Shown: piece by piece, positions 1 through 8,207 of the stretch
How positions within the stretch are numbered: position 1 is the first letter of the stretch
Layout: every line of letters starts with the position of its first letter
Source: Pseudonocardia phyllosphaerae
GTDB lineage: Bacteria > Actinomycetota > Actinomycetes > Mycobacteriales > Pseudonocardiaceae
Assembly (NCBI RefSeq): GCF_046546475.1
Contig: NZ_JBKGXS010000001.1
Span: forward strand, 186,001 to 250,000
DNA length: 64,000 nt
Direction of reading: 5' to 3'
Translations under genes and position numbers: made by a program
Notes under the pieces: model-generated
What the model was told of the DNA's origin: nothing
Seen by the model: only the letters and a program-made list of their open reading frames with translations
Databases searched by the model: none

Positions 1-483
1 GGCGCGGCGGTGGTAGGCCAGCAGCAGTCCGCCGGGGCGCAGCATGTCCAGCAGGGTCCCGACGTGGTCACCGAGACCGGCGGGGTCCCAGTCCTGCAGG
101 GTGTCCGCGCAGACGATCAGGTCGAACGTGCCGCCGGGCAGGTCCCCGGGCAGGTCGCGCCGCTCGAACGTCGCCGCCGGGGCGCGCCGGGCGGCCCCGG
201 CCAGGGCCGTCGCGTCCCGGTCGACGCCGACCAGGGCGTCGGCGTGCGCGGCCAGCCGCGGGGTGAGGGCGCCGTCGCCGCAGCCGACCTCGAGGGCCCG
301 GTCGAAGTGCTGCCCGGACAGGGCGTCCATCAGCGTGCCGCAGCGGACCTGCTCGCTGGGGCCGAGGCCGACCGCGTAGGCGGGGGCCCGCTCGTGGCCA
401 CGGGCCCGGGCGGCGGCGTACCGGGCGCGCCGGGCGGCCCGGCGGACGACGGCGCCGGCGCGACCGGAAGAGCTGTCCACCAT
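1..483 (-). CDS. Class I SAM-dependent methyltransferase, NodS-like (3' end beyond left edge)
   Basis: The minus strand is open from an ATG at 483 to the window edge, giving 161 residues without a stop, so the C-terminus is missing. The SAM-binding motif I is clear (LEVGCGDGALTP at about residues 64-75), followed by the acidic end of strand 2 (VGVDRD, about 86-91) and a motif II-like stretch (FDLIVCADTLQDW), then LRPGGLLLAYH. This Rossmann pattern, and a compact N-terminus with no extra domain, match the NodS/UbiE-like methyltransferases that act on small molecules. The substrate cannot be told from the sequence. The gene is transcribed away from the L,D-transpeptidase at 621-1202 in the same direction, with 137 bp between them in which I see no gene. 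Confidence 0.8.
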   Translation of the reverse strand, partial: MVDSSSGRAGAVVRRAARRARYAAARARGHERAPAYAVGLGPSEQVRCGTLMDALSGQHFDRALEVGCGDGALTPRLAAHADALVGVDRDATALAGAARRAPAATFERRDLPGDLPGGTFDLIVCADTLQDWDPAGLGDHVGTLLDMLRPGGLLLAYHRRA

Positions 484-620
484 CGATTACTCCGGTTGGG
501 CGTCGTCCGTCAGGTCCGTTCGCCGGAAGGCGTGTTGGTGTCTCGCGTCCGGGCCGGGTTCGTTACCGGCAGCCGGTCGCTCGACCCGATCGGAGCAGCT
601 CGTGCCCCGGTCGGAGGGGA

Positions 621-1202
621 TCAGCGGCGCGGGGGCGGGGGCGGCGGAGCCTTGCGCGCCTTGGCCTCCTCGGAGGCCCGCACGACCTGCACCTGGTCGC
701 CGATCTGGAGGTAGTCGAACCAGGCCTTCGCGTCGCGGTCGGCCAGGTGGATGCAGCCGGCCGAGGACCGGTTCGGCGAGCCGCTGTGGAAGGCGATGCC
801 GCCGTCCTCGAAGAAGGTCGACCACGGCATGGGTGCCGGGCGGCCGTCCGGGGTGCGGGACTCCTTGCTGACGTGCTTGGGGTCCTTGCGGTAGACGCGC
901 AACGAGTGGCCGATCGGGGTCTCCTGGCCGTTGCCGCCCGAGGCGATCGCGACGGGCCCACGGACGACCTTGCCGTCCTTGATCAGCCAGGATCGCTGGG
1001 AGTCGAGGTCCACGCAGGCGCGGGCGCTGACCGAGCACGGGGTGCCCGGGACGAGCGGCTGGGCGCGAGCCTTGTCGGCCGCGGGCGAGCCGGCGAGCGC
1101 GCTGCCGGCCAGTCCGACACCCGCCACCGTCGCAAGCCCCAGGCCGAGCGCCGCCAGGCGCCGCGTGCGGCGGGGAGCGGGCTGCTGCCGGTCGGGGTTC
1201 AT
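621..1202 (-). CDS. L,D-transpeptidase (YkuD domain), short secreted form
   Basis: The 193-residue product should cross-link peptidoglycan through 3-3 bonds outside the membrane. An arginine-rich N-terminus is followed by a hydrophobic segment at about 16-38 that fits a signal peptide or anchor. The YkuD active site is visible near the C-terminus: His139 in FHSGS and the SAGCIHL motif with catalytic Cys150 and His152. A run of six prolines (186-191) ends the protein and may be a wall-spanning tail. I start it at the ATG at 1202 because AGGAG lies just upstream; a further in-frame codon at 1223 lacks such a site. It is divergent from a second, larger L,D-transpeptidase at 1576, so two enzymes of the same class sit back to back. 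Confidence 0.88.
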   Translation of the reverse strand: MNPDRQQPAPRRTRRLAALGLGLATVAGVGLAGSALAGSPAADKARAQPLVPGTPCSVSARACVDLDSQRSWLIKDGKVVRGPVAIASGGNGQETPIGHSLRVYRKDPKHVSKESRTPDGRPAPMPWSTFFEDGGIAFHSGSPNRSSAGCIHLADRDAKAWFDYLQIGDQVQVVRASEEAKARKAPPPPPPRR

Positions 1203-1575
1203 CGCACTCCTGTTCCTCTGCACCGCCGTCGACGATGACGGTGCGGTTGGCCCATCTCGGGGGTGATGGGCACGTCCTCCTCGGAGGACGCCCGGGCCAC
1301 GGGTCGGGTTGCGTCGAGTCGGCGATCTTTTCGGGGAGACCGCCGGGCTCCGGTCGGACCAGTGTGCCGCGGCCGTACGACGTAGTAAACGGCGGGGTTG
1401 CGCTGCAGCTGGTTACACCGGATGTCCGACCGGTCACGCTCCGGCCACGGTGTCCGGGAAGTCCGGTCCCGGGATCGCAAAATCCGGGTTCCCCGGCGGG
1501 GCGACTTCCGCACACCACCCGTTCGCGGGATCATGACGGCGGTGAGCCGGTCAGGGTTCCGGCGGAGGGGGAACC
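1203..1575. other. Divergent intergenic region between two L,D-transpeptidase genes
   Basis: This 373-bp stretch holds no gene that I can support. It must contain the promoters of both flanking cell-wall genes. A near-perfect palindrome lies at 1273-1290 (CGTCCTCC, a 2-nt centre, GGAGGACG). It is about 70 bp upstream of the small transpeptidase and has no T-tract, so it looks more like a regulator site than a terminator. A lower-GC patch with a TAGTAA-like hexamer lies around 1383-1389 and could be a -10 element for the rightward gene. Several open frames cross the region on both strands but have no recognisable content. Confidence 0.45.
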
Positions 1576-2760
1576 GTGAGGGCTGCTCGGGTGGGGCGCA
1601 GGACGACGACGGCCGCGATCGCGACACTGGTGGCGTTGCTCGCCGCGACGGCGGGCTGCACCGACGGCGGTACGCCGGGCCCCGGCCCCGAGGCGCCCCC
1701 GCCTGCCCCGGCGACGGTCACGGCGACCCCCGCGTCCGGTGACCGGGTGGCGCCCGCGCTCCGGCCGAGCGTGCACGTCGAGTCCGGCACGCTCGACCAG
1801 GTCGCCCTCACCGGCGACGACGGCAAGCCGCTGCCCGGCACGTTCTCCCCGGACCACCGGACCTGGACGGCGACGGCCGCCCCCGCGTTCAGCCGCGGCT
1901 ACCGCTGGTCGGGCACCGCGACCGGTGCCGACGGCGGGCAGGTCCCGGTCGCGGGCGGCTTCCGTACCGCGACGCCCGGGACGCTGCGCAAGGCCCGCTT
2001 CGGCATCGCCGACAACACCACCGTCGGCGTCGCCGCCCCGGTGATGCTGCAGTTCGACGGGAAGATCAAGAACAAGGCGGCGGTGCAGAAGGCGTTGACC
2101 GTCGCGACGTCGAAGACGAACGAGGGGGCCTGGGCCTGGCTGCCCGACACCGCCGACGGCTCCCGGATCCACTACCGCACCCGGTCGTACTGGACGCCCG
2201 GCACGGTGGTCGACACGAAGGCCGCGCTCTACGGCGTCGACATGGGCGACGGCGTGTACGGCGCCGAGGACCTGACCAGTCACCTGACCGTCGGCCGGTT
2301 CCAGGTGACGAAGGCGAACTCGAAGAAGCGCCAGCTCGTCGTCTACCGCGAGGGCAAGGTCGTGCAGCGGGCCCCGGCGAGCTTCGGCATGGGCGACGAC
2401 CTCAAGCTCGTGACCCGCAACGGGATCCACGTCGTGTCGAACAAGCAGCCCGAGGCGTGGCTGTCGAACCCGGCGTACCACTACGCCAACATCTACGTCC
2501 GCTGGGCGGTGCGGATCAACAACAACGGCGAGTTCGTGCACTTCAACCCGATGACGCTCGATGCGATCGGCCAGCAGAACCTGACCCACGGCTGCATCAA
2601 CGTCAACGAGAAGAACTCCCACCAGTTCTACAACTCGTCGCTGGTCGGGGACCCGGTCGAGGTCTCCGGCGGCCCGGTGAACCTCTCGGCGTCCGACGGC
2701 GACATCTACGACTGGGCGATCCCCTGGAAGAAGTGGGTGAAGATGTCGGCCCTGAGCTGA
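1576..2760 (+). CDS. Lipoprotein L,D-transpeptidase (LdtMt2-like, Ig domains plus YkuD)
   Basis: The 394-residue product is an envelope-anchored enzyme making 3-3 peptidoglycan cross-links. A signal peptide ends in a lipobox (LLAATAGC) with the lipidated cysteine at 28. A Pro/Ala-rich linker follows, then two Ig-like beta domains (roughly 55-230) as in mycobacterial LdtMt2, then the YkuD catalytic domain. The active site is THGCINVNEKNS, with His338 and Cys340; the upstream histidine of the family is in GIHVVSNKQ. The tail is aromatic and basic (WAIPWKKWVK), as in LdtMt2 homologues. The GTG start at 1576 is supported by a GGAGGGGGA ribosome site a few bases upstream. It is monocistronic and closed by a strong hairpin at 2796-2829. 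Confidence 0.93.
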   Translation: MRAARVGRRTTTAAIATLVALLAATAGCTDGGTPGPGPEAPPPAPATVTATPASGDRVAPALRPSVHVESGTLDQVALTGDDGKPLPGTFSPDHRTWTATAAPAFSRGYRWSGTATGADGGQVPVAGGFRTATPGTLRKARFGIADNTTVGVAAPVMLQFDGKIKNKAAVQKALTVATSKTNEGAWAWLPDTADGSRIHYRTRSYWTPGTVVDTKAALYGVDMGDGVYGAEDLTSHLTVGRFQVTKANSKKRQLVVYREGKVVQRAPASFGMGDDLKLVTRNGIHVVSNKQPEAWLSNPAYHYANIYVRWAVRINNNGEFVHFNPMTLDAIGQQNLTHGCINVNEKNSHQFYNSSLVGDPVEVSGGPVNLSASDGDIYDWAIPWKKWVKMSALS

Positions 2761-2795
2761 CACCGGCCTGAGCCGACTGACGCCGACCGCACACG

Positions 2796-2829
2796 ACGGC
2801 GCCGGCACCCCGTGGGGTGCCGGCGCCGT
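2796..2829. terminator. Bidirectional intrinsic-type hairpin terminator
   Basis: A perfect 16-bp stem (arms 2796-2811 and 2814-2829) with a 2-nt loop sits between the convergent ends of the transpeptidase (2760) and the ABM protein (2848). There is no U-tract on either side, which is common for terminators in high-GC actinobacteria. Its position between two converging genes supports a shared terminator role. Confidence 0.8.
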
Positions 2830-2847
2830 GGCGTGTCGGGGCGCGGG

Positions 2848-3174
2848 TCAGTGCGGGGTGACCTCACCCATCTCGACCCAGGCGTCCTTGCCGTCCTCGC
2901 TCTGGAAGTTGATGAGCGGCTTCTCCGGCACGACGCTGCCCATGAAGTCGAAGAACTTCTGCGCGTGGTCGGTCTTGACGTGCGCCTCGCCTGCGGCGCT
3001 GTCCTCGAAGACCTCCACGATCACGAACTCGTTCTTCTTCTCGAAGTTCTCGTGGTAGTCGAACGAGATGTTGCCCGGCTCGCTGTTCACGTCCTTCTTG
3101 TACTGCGAGATGCCGGACAGCCACTCCTCGCGCTTGTCCGGGCGGATCTGTGCCTTCAGCACGATCAGGATCAC
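2848..3174 (-). CDS. Antibiotic biosynthesis monooxygenase (ABM) domain protein
   Basis: The 108-residue product is a single ABM / dimeric ferredoxin-like domain. It begins MILIVLKAQIRPDK and contains the usual ending of this fold (FVIVEVFEDSAA ... HAQKFFDFMG). Members include quinol monooxygenases such as YgiN and heme-degrading enzymes, but many have no known substrate, and the sequence does not tell which applies here. I start it at the GTG at 3174, which has CCGGAGGTCCCC directly upstream. The frame opens 48 bases earlier, but that extension lacks a ribosome site and breaks the usual N-terminus of the family. The 274 bp from here to the next gene carry the promoters of both genes and nothing else that I recognise. 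Confidence 0.8.
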   Translation of the reverse strand: MILIVLKAQIRPDKREEWLSGISQYKKDVNSEPGNISFDYHENFEKKNEFVIVEVFEDSAAGEAHVKTDHAQKFFDFMGSVVPEKPLINFQSEDGKDAWVEMGEVTPH

Positions 3175-3448
3175 GGGGACCTCCGGTTCGGTCGTCGGGA
3201 ACGTCGCAGGCGATCGTTCCACGGATCGGGGACGGTGTGCGTCTCGATCCTGGACGCCCGGGGCGCCACATGCCTCAGCCGAACGACGCGGTGTCGATCA
3301 CGAACCGGGGGTGGGTCGCCGCGGCGGCCGGCTCGGCCCGTGGGAGGACCGGGCCGGGGGTGAACGGGACCGCGGGAGGATCCGCGGGCCGCCGGAGCCG
3401 ACCTAACGTCCCGGGCGTCGGAGATCGGGACTCGGAAGTGGGGCGGCG

Positions 3449-4489
3449 ATGGTGCAGACGGCGGCACGGGCGACGGGCGGGACGGCCGGGGCGGACCCGG
3501 TGCGGGCACGCAGACCGTGGTGGGTGACGACGCTGTGGGGGCTGCACGCGCTGCTGCGCTTCCTGGTCATGTGGTGGCTGTCGGGCTACGCCTTCTCGAA
3601 GCTCTTCCTGGCCCAGATGGAGCGGCTCGACTACTCCTGGGCTCTCTTGACGGTCGGTGAGAAGAGCCCGATGGGGCTGCTCTGGCTGTTCATGGCCTAC
3701 TCGCCGGTGGTGCAGTTCCTCGCGGGGCTGGCCGAGCTGGTCGTGGTCCTGCTGCTGGTGTTCCGGCGCACGGCCTGGCTCGGTGGTCTGATCGGTGTGG
3801 TCGCGCTCGGCACGGTCTTCCTGCTCAACCTGACCTTCGACGTGCCGGTGAAGCAGCCCGCACTGGCCGGGACGATCGCGCTGCTGCTGATCGCGGCGCC
3901 GGAGCTGCCCCGTGTCGTACGGTTCCTGGCGGGCCGCCCCGCGGCGGGGACCGCCGGGTCGCCGGCGCTGCTGCCCTGGCCGCGCGCCCGGGCGGTGACC
4001 CGCCTGCTCAGCCCGGTGCTCGGGCTGCTCTTCGTCGCCCACCAGGGGTACGGCGCCTGGCAGGAGACCCCGCCGCCGAGCCGGATCGACTCGGCGCTGC
4101 CCGGCGTCTATCGCGTGCTCGGCGACCGGTCGACGGTCGCGGCCGGTGACCGGTGGACGCAGGTCGCGATCGGGCAGTGGACCCACGCTGACCGCGACGG
4201 CGCGGGGACGATCTCCGTGCGGGCCGCCGACGGGCGGCTCCTGGCCGGCTCCTACCGGCCGGTGCGCGACGGCGTCGTCGCCGCGTCGCTGGACCCGTTG
4301 CTGCTCCCCGGGGACCCCGCCGCGGACCGGCCGTCGCAGCAGCTGGAGCTGACCTGGTCGGCGCGGCCGGACGGCACGGTGACCCTCACCGGCGGCGGGC
4401 AGGACATGACGCTGGCATCGGACCCGGTCCAGCGGCTGCTCTACGACCGCGGCTTCTCCTGGGAGATGGGCTCCTACGTCAACCGGTGA
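3449..4489 (+). CDS. DoxX-like integral membrane protein, copy 1 of a tandem pair
   Basis: The 346-residue protein has about four to five transmembrane segments in its first 200 residues (for example LHALLRFLVMWWLSGYAF, VVQFLAGLAELVVVLLLVF, LIGVVALGTVFLLNL, LSPVLGLLFVA) and then a soluble C-terminal half of beta-strand character. The membrane part resembles DoxX/SURF4-like proteins and the C-terminal part is not recognisable. The start ATG follows GGAAGTGGGGCGGCG, and a TAACGT hexamer at 3404-3409 could be its -10. The next gene (4614-5684) is a close paralogue in the same orientation, including a shared upstream promoter-like stretch, so the pair arose by tandem duplication. Function is unknown; DoxX relatives have been linked to redox and thiol stress in mycobacteria. 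Confidence 0.8.
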   Translation: MVQTAARATGGTAGADPVRARRPWWVTTLWGLHALLRFLVMWWLSGYAFSKLFLAQMERLDYSWALLTVGEKSPMGLLWLFMAYSPVVQFLAGLAELVVVLLLVFRRTAWLGGLIGVVALGTVFLLNLTFDVPVKQPALAGTIALLLIAAPELPRVVRFLAGRPAAGTAGSPALLPWPRARAVTRLLSPVLGLLFVAHQGYGAWQETPPPSRIDSALPGVYRVLGDRSTVAAGDRWTQVAIGQWTHADRDGAGTISVRAADGRLLAGSYRPVRDGVVAASLDPLLLPGDPAADRPSQQLELTWSARPDGTVTLTGGGQDMTLASDPVQRLLYDRGFSWEMGSYVNR

Positions 4490-4613
4490 GCCCGCGCCGG
4501 CTCGGTCTCCCGGAGGGGGCGCGAGGTCCGGAGATCGGTCGTGAGGAGGATCCGCCGCGAGGGGGTGTCGCCCTACCGTCGGGGTGTCCGGAACTCGGGG
4601 TGGGGGGACGACG

Positions 4614-5684
4614 ATGGTGGACACGGCGGCACGGGCGGCGACGACGGAGATCGAGGGTCCGGCGCGGGCACGCAGACCGTGGTGGGTGACGACGCTGTGG
4701 GTGCTGCACGCGCTGCTGCGGTTCGTGCTGATCGTCTGGCTGTCGAACTACGCGTTCGCCAAGCTCTACCTCGGCCAGATGCAGCAGCTCGACTACTCCT
4801 GGGCGCTCACGACGGTCGGTGAGAAGAGCCCGATGGGGCTGCTCTGGCTGTTCATGGGCTACTCGCCGGTGGTGCAGTTCCTCGCCGGGCTGGCCGAGCT
4901 GGTCGTCATGCTGCTGCTGGTGTTCCGGCGCACGGCCTGGCTCGGCGGGCTGATCGGTGTGGTCGCGCTCGGCACGGTCTTCCTGCTCAACCTGACCTTC
5001 GACGTGCCGGTGAAGCAGCCAGCACTGGCCGGGACGATCGCGTTGTTCCTGGTCGCGCTGCCCGAGCTGCCCCGGGTGCTGCAGTTCGTGACGGGGCGCC
5101 CGGCCGCGGGGACCGCGGGGTCGCCGCCGCTGCTGCCGTGGCCGCGGATCCGGCGGGTGACGCGGTGGGCCGACCCCGTCCTGGGGCTGGTGCTGGTGGT
5201 GTTCCTGGGCTGGTCGCAGTGGCAGTGGCAGTCCCCGAGCGCCCGGATCGACTCCGCCCTTCCCGGTGTGTACCGGGTGGTGTCGGACCGTTCCACGGTG
5301 CCGGGCGGCGAGCGGTGGACCGAGGTCGCGCTCGGACAGTGGACCCCGACCGCCGCGATCGAGCTGCCGGGGATCAACTGGGAGAACGGGTCGGCAGGCG
5401 TCCGGACCCGGACCGCCGACGGGCAGCTGCTCAAGGGCCGATACCACCTGGTGCGCGGCGACGGCGTCGCGATGACGCTGAAGCCCGACGTCGTTCCCGA
5501 TGATCCGGCCGCGGGCCGGCCGCCACAGGATCTCGAGCTGCGCTGGTCCGCCCGCCCGGACGGAACGGTCACGCTCACCGGTGCCGGGCGCGACCTGGTC
5601 CTGGTACGGGACCCGAACCGGACGCTGCTCTACGACCGAGGCTTCTCCTGGAACCTCGGCGACGACGCCGCCGTCAACCGGTGA
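4614..5684 (+). CDS. DoxX-like integral membrane protein, copy 2 of a tandem pair
   Basis: The 356-residue protein has the same architecture as its neighbour: N-terminal basic stretch RARRPWWVTTLW, four to five membrane segments, then a soluble C-terminal domain ending LLYDRGFSWNLG. I start at the ATG at 4614 because it aligns exactly with the start of the first copy (both begin MV-TAARA). An upstream in-frame ATG-like codon at 4584 lies inside the duplicated promoter region. The two genes are nearly identical at DNA level over about 230 bp (3650-3895 versus 4815-5040) but differ clearly in the C-terminal half. Copy 2 has about ten extra residues in the soluble part. This suggests recent duplication with divergence or gene conversion confined to the membrane core. 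Confidence 0.8.
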   Translation: MVDTAARAATTEIEGPARARRPWWVTTLWVLHALLRFVLIVWLSNYAFAKLYLGQMQQLDYSWALTTVGEKSPMGLLWLFMGYSPVVQFLAGLAELVVMLLLVFRRTAWLGGLIGVVALGTVFLLNLTFDVPVKQPALAGTIALFLVALPELPRVLQFVTGRPAAGTAGSPPLLPWPRIRRVTRWADPVLGLVLVVFLGWSQWQWQSPSARIDSALPGVYRVVSDRSTVPGGERWTEVALGQWTPTAAIELPGINWENGSAGVRTRTADGQLLKGRYHLVRGDGVAMTLKPDVVPDDPAAGRPPQDLELRWSARPDGTVTLTGAGRDLVLVRDPNRTLLYDRGFSWNLGDDAAVNR

Positions 5685-5751
5685 GGTCCGCCGGCCGGTG
5701 ACACGGCGACCGGTGGCACCGGCTGCGGATCGCGCTGCCTAGGCTGGGGCG

Positions 5752-6276
5752 ATGCCCCTCCCGCGGCTCGGACTGGCGGAATGGACGGTGCTGGCGCTGA
5801 CCGCCGAACGGCCGGTGCACGGCTTCGCCATCGCCGCCCTCACCGCGTCCGACGGCGAGATCGGCCGCGTCTGGCAGATCCCGCGCCCGGTCGTCTACCG
5901 GGCGATCGGGCGGCTGGTCGAGGCCGGGCTGATCACCGCGGGCGCCGTCGAGACCGGAGGCGGGCCGCCCCGCACGCTCTACGCGGCCACCGGCCAGGGC
6001 GACGAGCTCGCCACGGAGTGGCTGCTCACCCCGGTCGCGCACGTCCGGGACCTGCGCTCGGAGTTCCTGCTCAAGCTGGCCGTGCTGCACCGGCGCGGCA
6101 CGGACCCGTCGCCGCTGGTCGCCGGGCAGCGAGCGGTGCTGGAGCCGATCGTCGCCGCACTGCGGGTCGAGCAGGACGGCGCCGACGAGTTCGACCGGGC
6201 CCTCGTCGCCTGGCGCCGGACCTCGGCGGAGGCGGCGCTGACGTTCCTCGACGAGCTGGCGCCGCCGTCGTCCTGA
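5752..6276 (+). CDS. PadR-family transcriptional regulator
   Basis: The 174-residue protein has an N-terminal winged helix typical of PadR: LAEWTVLALTAERPVHGFAI, then RVWQIPRPVVYRAIGRLVEAGLI and the wing GGGPPRTLYAAT. The C-terminal half is helical and would form the dimer. PadR proteins are repressors of detoxification or transport genes, released by small phenolic or drug-like ligands, and they often regulate an adjacent membrane protein; the DoxX-like pair upstream is a plausible target but this is inference. A TAGGCT hexamer at 5740-5745 ends 6 nt before the ATG, so the transcript is probably leaderless. Confidence 0.85.
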   Translation: MPLPRLGLAEWTVLALTAERPVHGFAIAALTASDGEIGRVWQIPRPVVYRAIGRLVEAGLITAGAVETGGGPPRTLYAATGQGDELATEWLLTPVAHVRDLRSEFLLKLAVLHRRGTDPSPLVAGQRAVLEPIVAALRVEQDGADEFDRALVAWRRTSAEAALTFLDELAPPSS

Positions 6277-6352
6277 GACGCCGGTTCCTCGTCGTGCCGC
6301 CTCTGCGGTGCCGGAGAGGTTCCGCAGGCACCGCGCCGGGTATGACCGCTGC

Positions 6353-6739
6353 ATGCCCCGACCTGACCTGACCTGGATCCCGCGCCTGCTCGGCGCCGCC
6401 ACCGCCGGCTACAGCGTGGCGATCGCCGCCAAGCCCGACCTGTTCCTCGGCCCGACCGGGCTCGACTCGGAGGACGCCGACGGCAAGGGCGTGACGCTGA
6501 CCCGGGCGATCGGCGGCCGCGACCTCGCGTCCGGCCTGGCGATGCTGTTCGCCCCGGCGGGCACCCCGCTGAAGGTCGCGATCGCCGCACGGGTCGGCGC
6601 CGACGTCGCCGACCTCGCGATCCTCGGCTCGCAGCTGCCCGACCGCGACACCCGGGAGAAGGCGACGATGGTCGCCGCGGGCTGGGGTGCGCTCTGCGCC
6701 CTGTCGATCCTGGCCGCGGACAAGCCGGCGCGTCGCTGA
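6353..6739 (+). CDS. Small conserved membrane-associated protein of unknown function
   Basis: The 128-residue product starts at the ATG at 6353, 6 nt after a TATGAC hexamer, so it is probably leaderless. It has an N-terminal hydrophobic stretch (IPRLLGAATAGYSVAIA), a central GGRDLASGLAMLFAP segment and a C-terminal hydrophobic segment (MVAAGWGALCALSILAA). The pattern GRDLASG with flanking hydrophobic helices resembles DUF4267-like proteins found next to regulators in actinobacteria. I cannot assign a role. It lies between the PadR regulator and a methyltransferase, all in one direction with short gaps. Confidence 0.65.
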   Translation: MPRPDLTWIPRLLGAATAGYSVAIAAKPDLFLGPTGLDSEDADGKGVTLTRAIGGRDLASGLAMLFAPAGTPLKVAIAARVGADVADLAILGSQLPDRDTREKATMVAAGWGALCALSILAADKPARR

Positions 6740-6811
6740 CCCGTGGTGGGCGGGGCACGCATCCCGCGTCGCGCATGTGACACCGCCGTCGCGGTGGACC
6801 ATGATCGGTGG

Positions 6812-7444
6812 ATGGCCACGAGCACCGGGGGCGACCCCCACCTGGAACGCGCCTACACGCTGGGCGGCCCTGACGATGCCCGCGCCTTCTACGACGAGTG
6901 GGCCGACACCTACGACGCCGACCTCACCGGTGCGGCGCAGGGTTACGTCGCGCCGGCCGGGACCGCGCAGGCCGTCGTCGATGCGGCAGGCACCGACATC
7001 GAGGTCCTCGACGCCGGCTGCGGCACCGGCCTGGTCGGCGTCGAGCTGAACAGGCTCGGCGTCACCACCGTCGACGGCCTCGACCTGTCCAGCGGCATGC
7101 TGGAGAAGGCCCGCGCCACCGGCGTCTACCGCGAGCTGGCCGAGACCGACCTCACCGCCGCGCTGACCCTGCCCGACGACCGCTACGACGTCGTCGTCTG
7201 CGTCGGCACGCTCACCCACGCCCACGTCGGGCCGTCGGCGCTCGCCGAGTTCGCCAGGGTGATCCGCCCCGGCGGCTACCTGGTCGCCACCGTCCTCGAC
7301 GACGCCTGGGTCTCCGGCGGCTACCGCGCCGAGGTCGACCGGCTCTGTGCCGCCGACGTCCTGGAGGCCGTCTCCATCGGCGTCGCGCCGTACCGGGCGG
7401 GGCAGCAGGTCGACTGCCGGCTGCTGGTGCTGCGGGTGCGCTGA
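6812..7444 (+). CDS. Class I SAM-dependent methyltransferase
   Basis: The 210-residue product has a full Rossmann methyltransferase core: motif I VLDAGCGTGLVG (about 65-76), strand 2 DGLDLSSGML, motif II YDVVVCVGTLTHAH and the FARVIRPGGYLVATV segment. The N-terminal AFYDEWADTYDADL is typical of the Williams-Beuren / WBSCR27-like family of small-molecule methyltransferases. The substrate is unknown. I start at the ATG at 6812, which follows a CATGAT hexamer by 6 nt and gives the normal family length; an earlier open frame from 6743 lacks family sequence. The next gene follows after 35 bp. Confidence 0.82.
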   Translation: MATSTGGDPHLERAYTLGGPDDARAFYDEWADTYDADLTGAAQGYVAPAGTAQAVVDAAGTDIEVLDAGCGTGLVGVELNRLGVTTVDGLDLSSGMLEKARATGVYRELAETDLTAALTLPDDRYDVVVCVGTLTHAHVGPSALAEFARVIRPGGYLVATVLDDAWVSGGYRAEVDRLCAADVLEAVSIGVAPYRAGQQVDCRLLVLRVR

Positions 7445-7479
7445 TCACCATCGGCGCGGGGCGGGCCAGACTGTCGGTC

Positions 7480-7863
7480 ATGTCCGCCACACCCGCGCCC
7501 GGTGCCGGGACCCGCACCGGCCGCCGGATCCTCGCCGTCCTGCTGGTCCTGGCCACCGCCGTGCACGCCCACCAGGCGGTCGTCGCCGGTGACCTGGCGA
7601 CGACGGTGCTCGACGGCCTCGTGGCGATCGGCGCGCTCGTCGCGCTGGTGCTGATCCTGCTGCGCGGCGACGACGCCCGTGTCCTGCTCGCCGCGGCCGT
7701 CGTCGGCGGGGCGGGTGTGGCGCTGTTCCTCGTGCCCGGGCTGATCACGGTGTCGCGGGGCGGGATGTGGCAGGCGTGGCTCGATCCGTGGGCGTTCGGG
7801 GCCCTGTTGTGTGACGCGATGACGGTCCGGATCGCGGTCTTCACGCTCCGCCGGGCCGGCTGA
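7480..7863 (+). CDS. Small integral membrane protein of unknown function
   Basis: The 127-residue protein has four predicted membrane segments: ILAVLLVLATAVHAHQAVVAG, LVAIGALVALVLILL, VLLAAAVVGGAGVALFLVPG, and a weaker last one (AFGALLCDAMTVRIAVFTL). The ATG at 7480 follows a CAGACT hexamer by 7 nt, which fits a leaderless transcript. I do not recognise the family. It lies 35 bp behind the methyltransferase on the same strand and may have its own promoter. It is followed by the 446-bp leader region of the rpf gene. Confidence 0.62.
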   Translation: MSATPAPGAGTRTGRRILAVLLVLATAVHAHQAVVAGDLATTVLDGLVAIGALVALVLILLRGDDARVLLAAAVVGGAGVALFLVPGLITVSRGGMWQAWLDPWAFGALLCDAMTVRIAVFTLRRAG

Positions 7864-8073
7864 GAGACCGGCCGGGAGCCGTCCGCGCGACCCGGTCGCA
7901 GGGCCGAAACATCTCCGGAACGAAAGCAACTTCGCCCCGCGTAGACGATCCGTGACCAGCAGATTCGGTCTCTGACCTGGGAATCGTCGCGTTACCGTTA
8001 TCCCGGTGTGATAGGTCACGAGCGCGTTTCTTGACCCGATCTCGGTCCCTGCCGCACCTTCGTTGTCGCTCCG

Positions 8074-8207
8074 CCGCGACCGGCGGGGTCGCCCCGCGCC
8101 GCAGACCGGCCGGGGGTACACACCGAAGCGCCGGAACCACCACGCCAGGACGGCCCCGTCCCTTGGTTTCCGGTCAGTCGACCTGCACAGGCGGGACGGG
8201 GTCGCGG
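8074..8207 (+). promoter_or_regulatory. Structured leader upstream of rpf, candidate divergent c-di-AMP (ydaO) riboswitch
   Basis: Between the stop at 7863 and the rpf start at 8310 lie 446 bp without a convincing gene. Inside, CCGCGAC (8074-8080) can pair with GTCGCGG (8201-8207) to close a domain of 120 nt. Near its 3' end, 8172-8191 carries GTCAG, then ACC, then AGGC with the spacing of the 3' motif of the ydaO/c-di-AMP riboswitch (GUCAG..ACC..AGGC), and CCGGGGG at 8109-8115 sits where that family has its GGGG block. It is known that ydaO riboswitches precede rpf and other wall-hydrolase genes in actinobacteria. The match is incomplete, so this is a candidate only. A promoter may lie around 7990-8020 (GCGTTACCGTTAT region). 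Confidence 0.4.
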
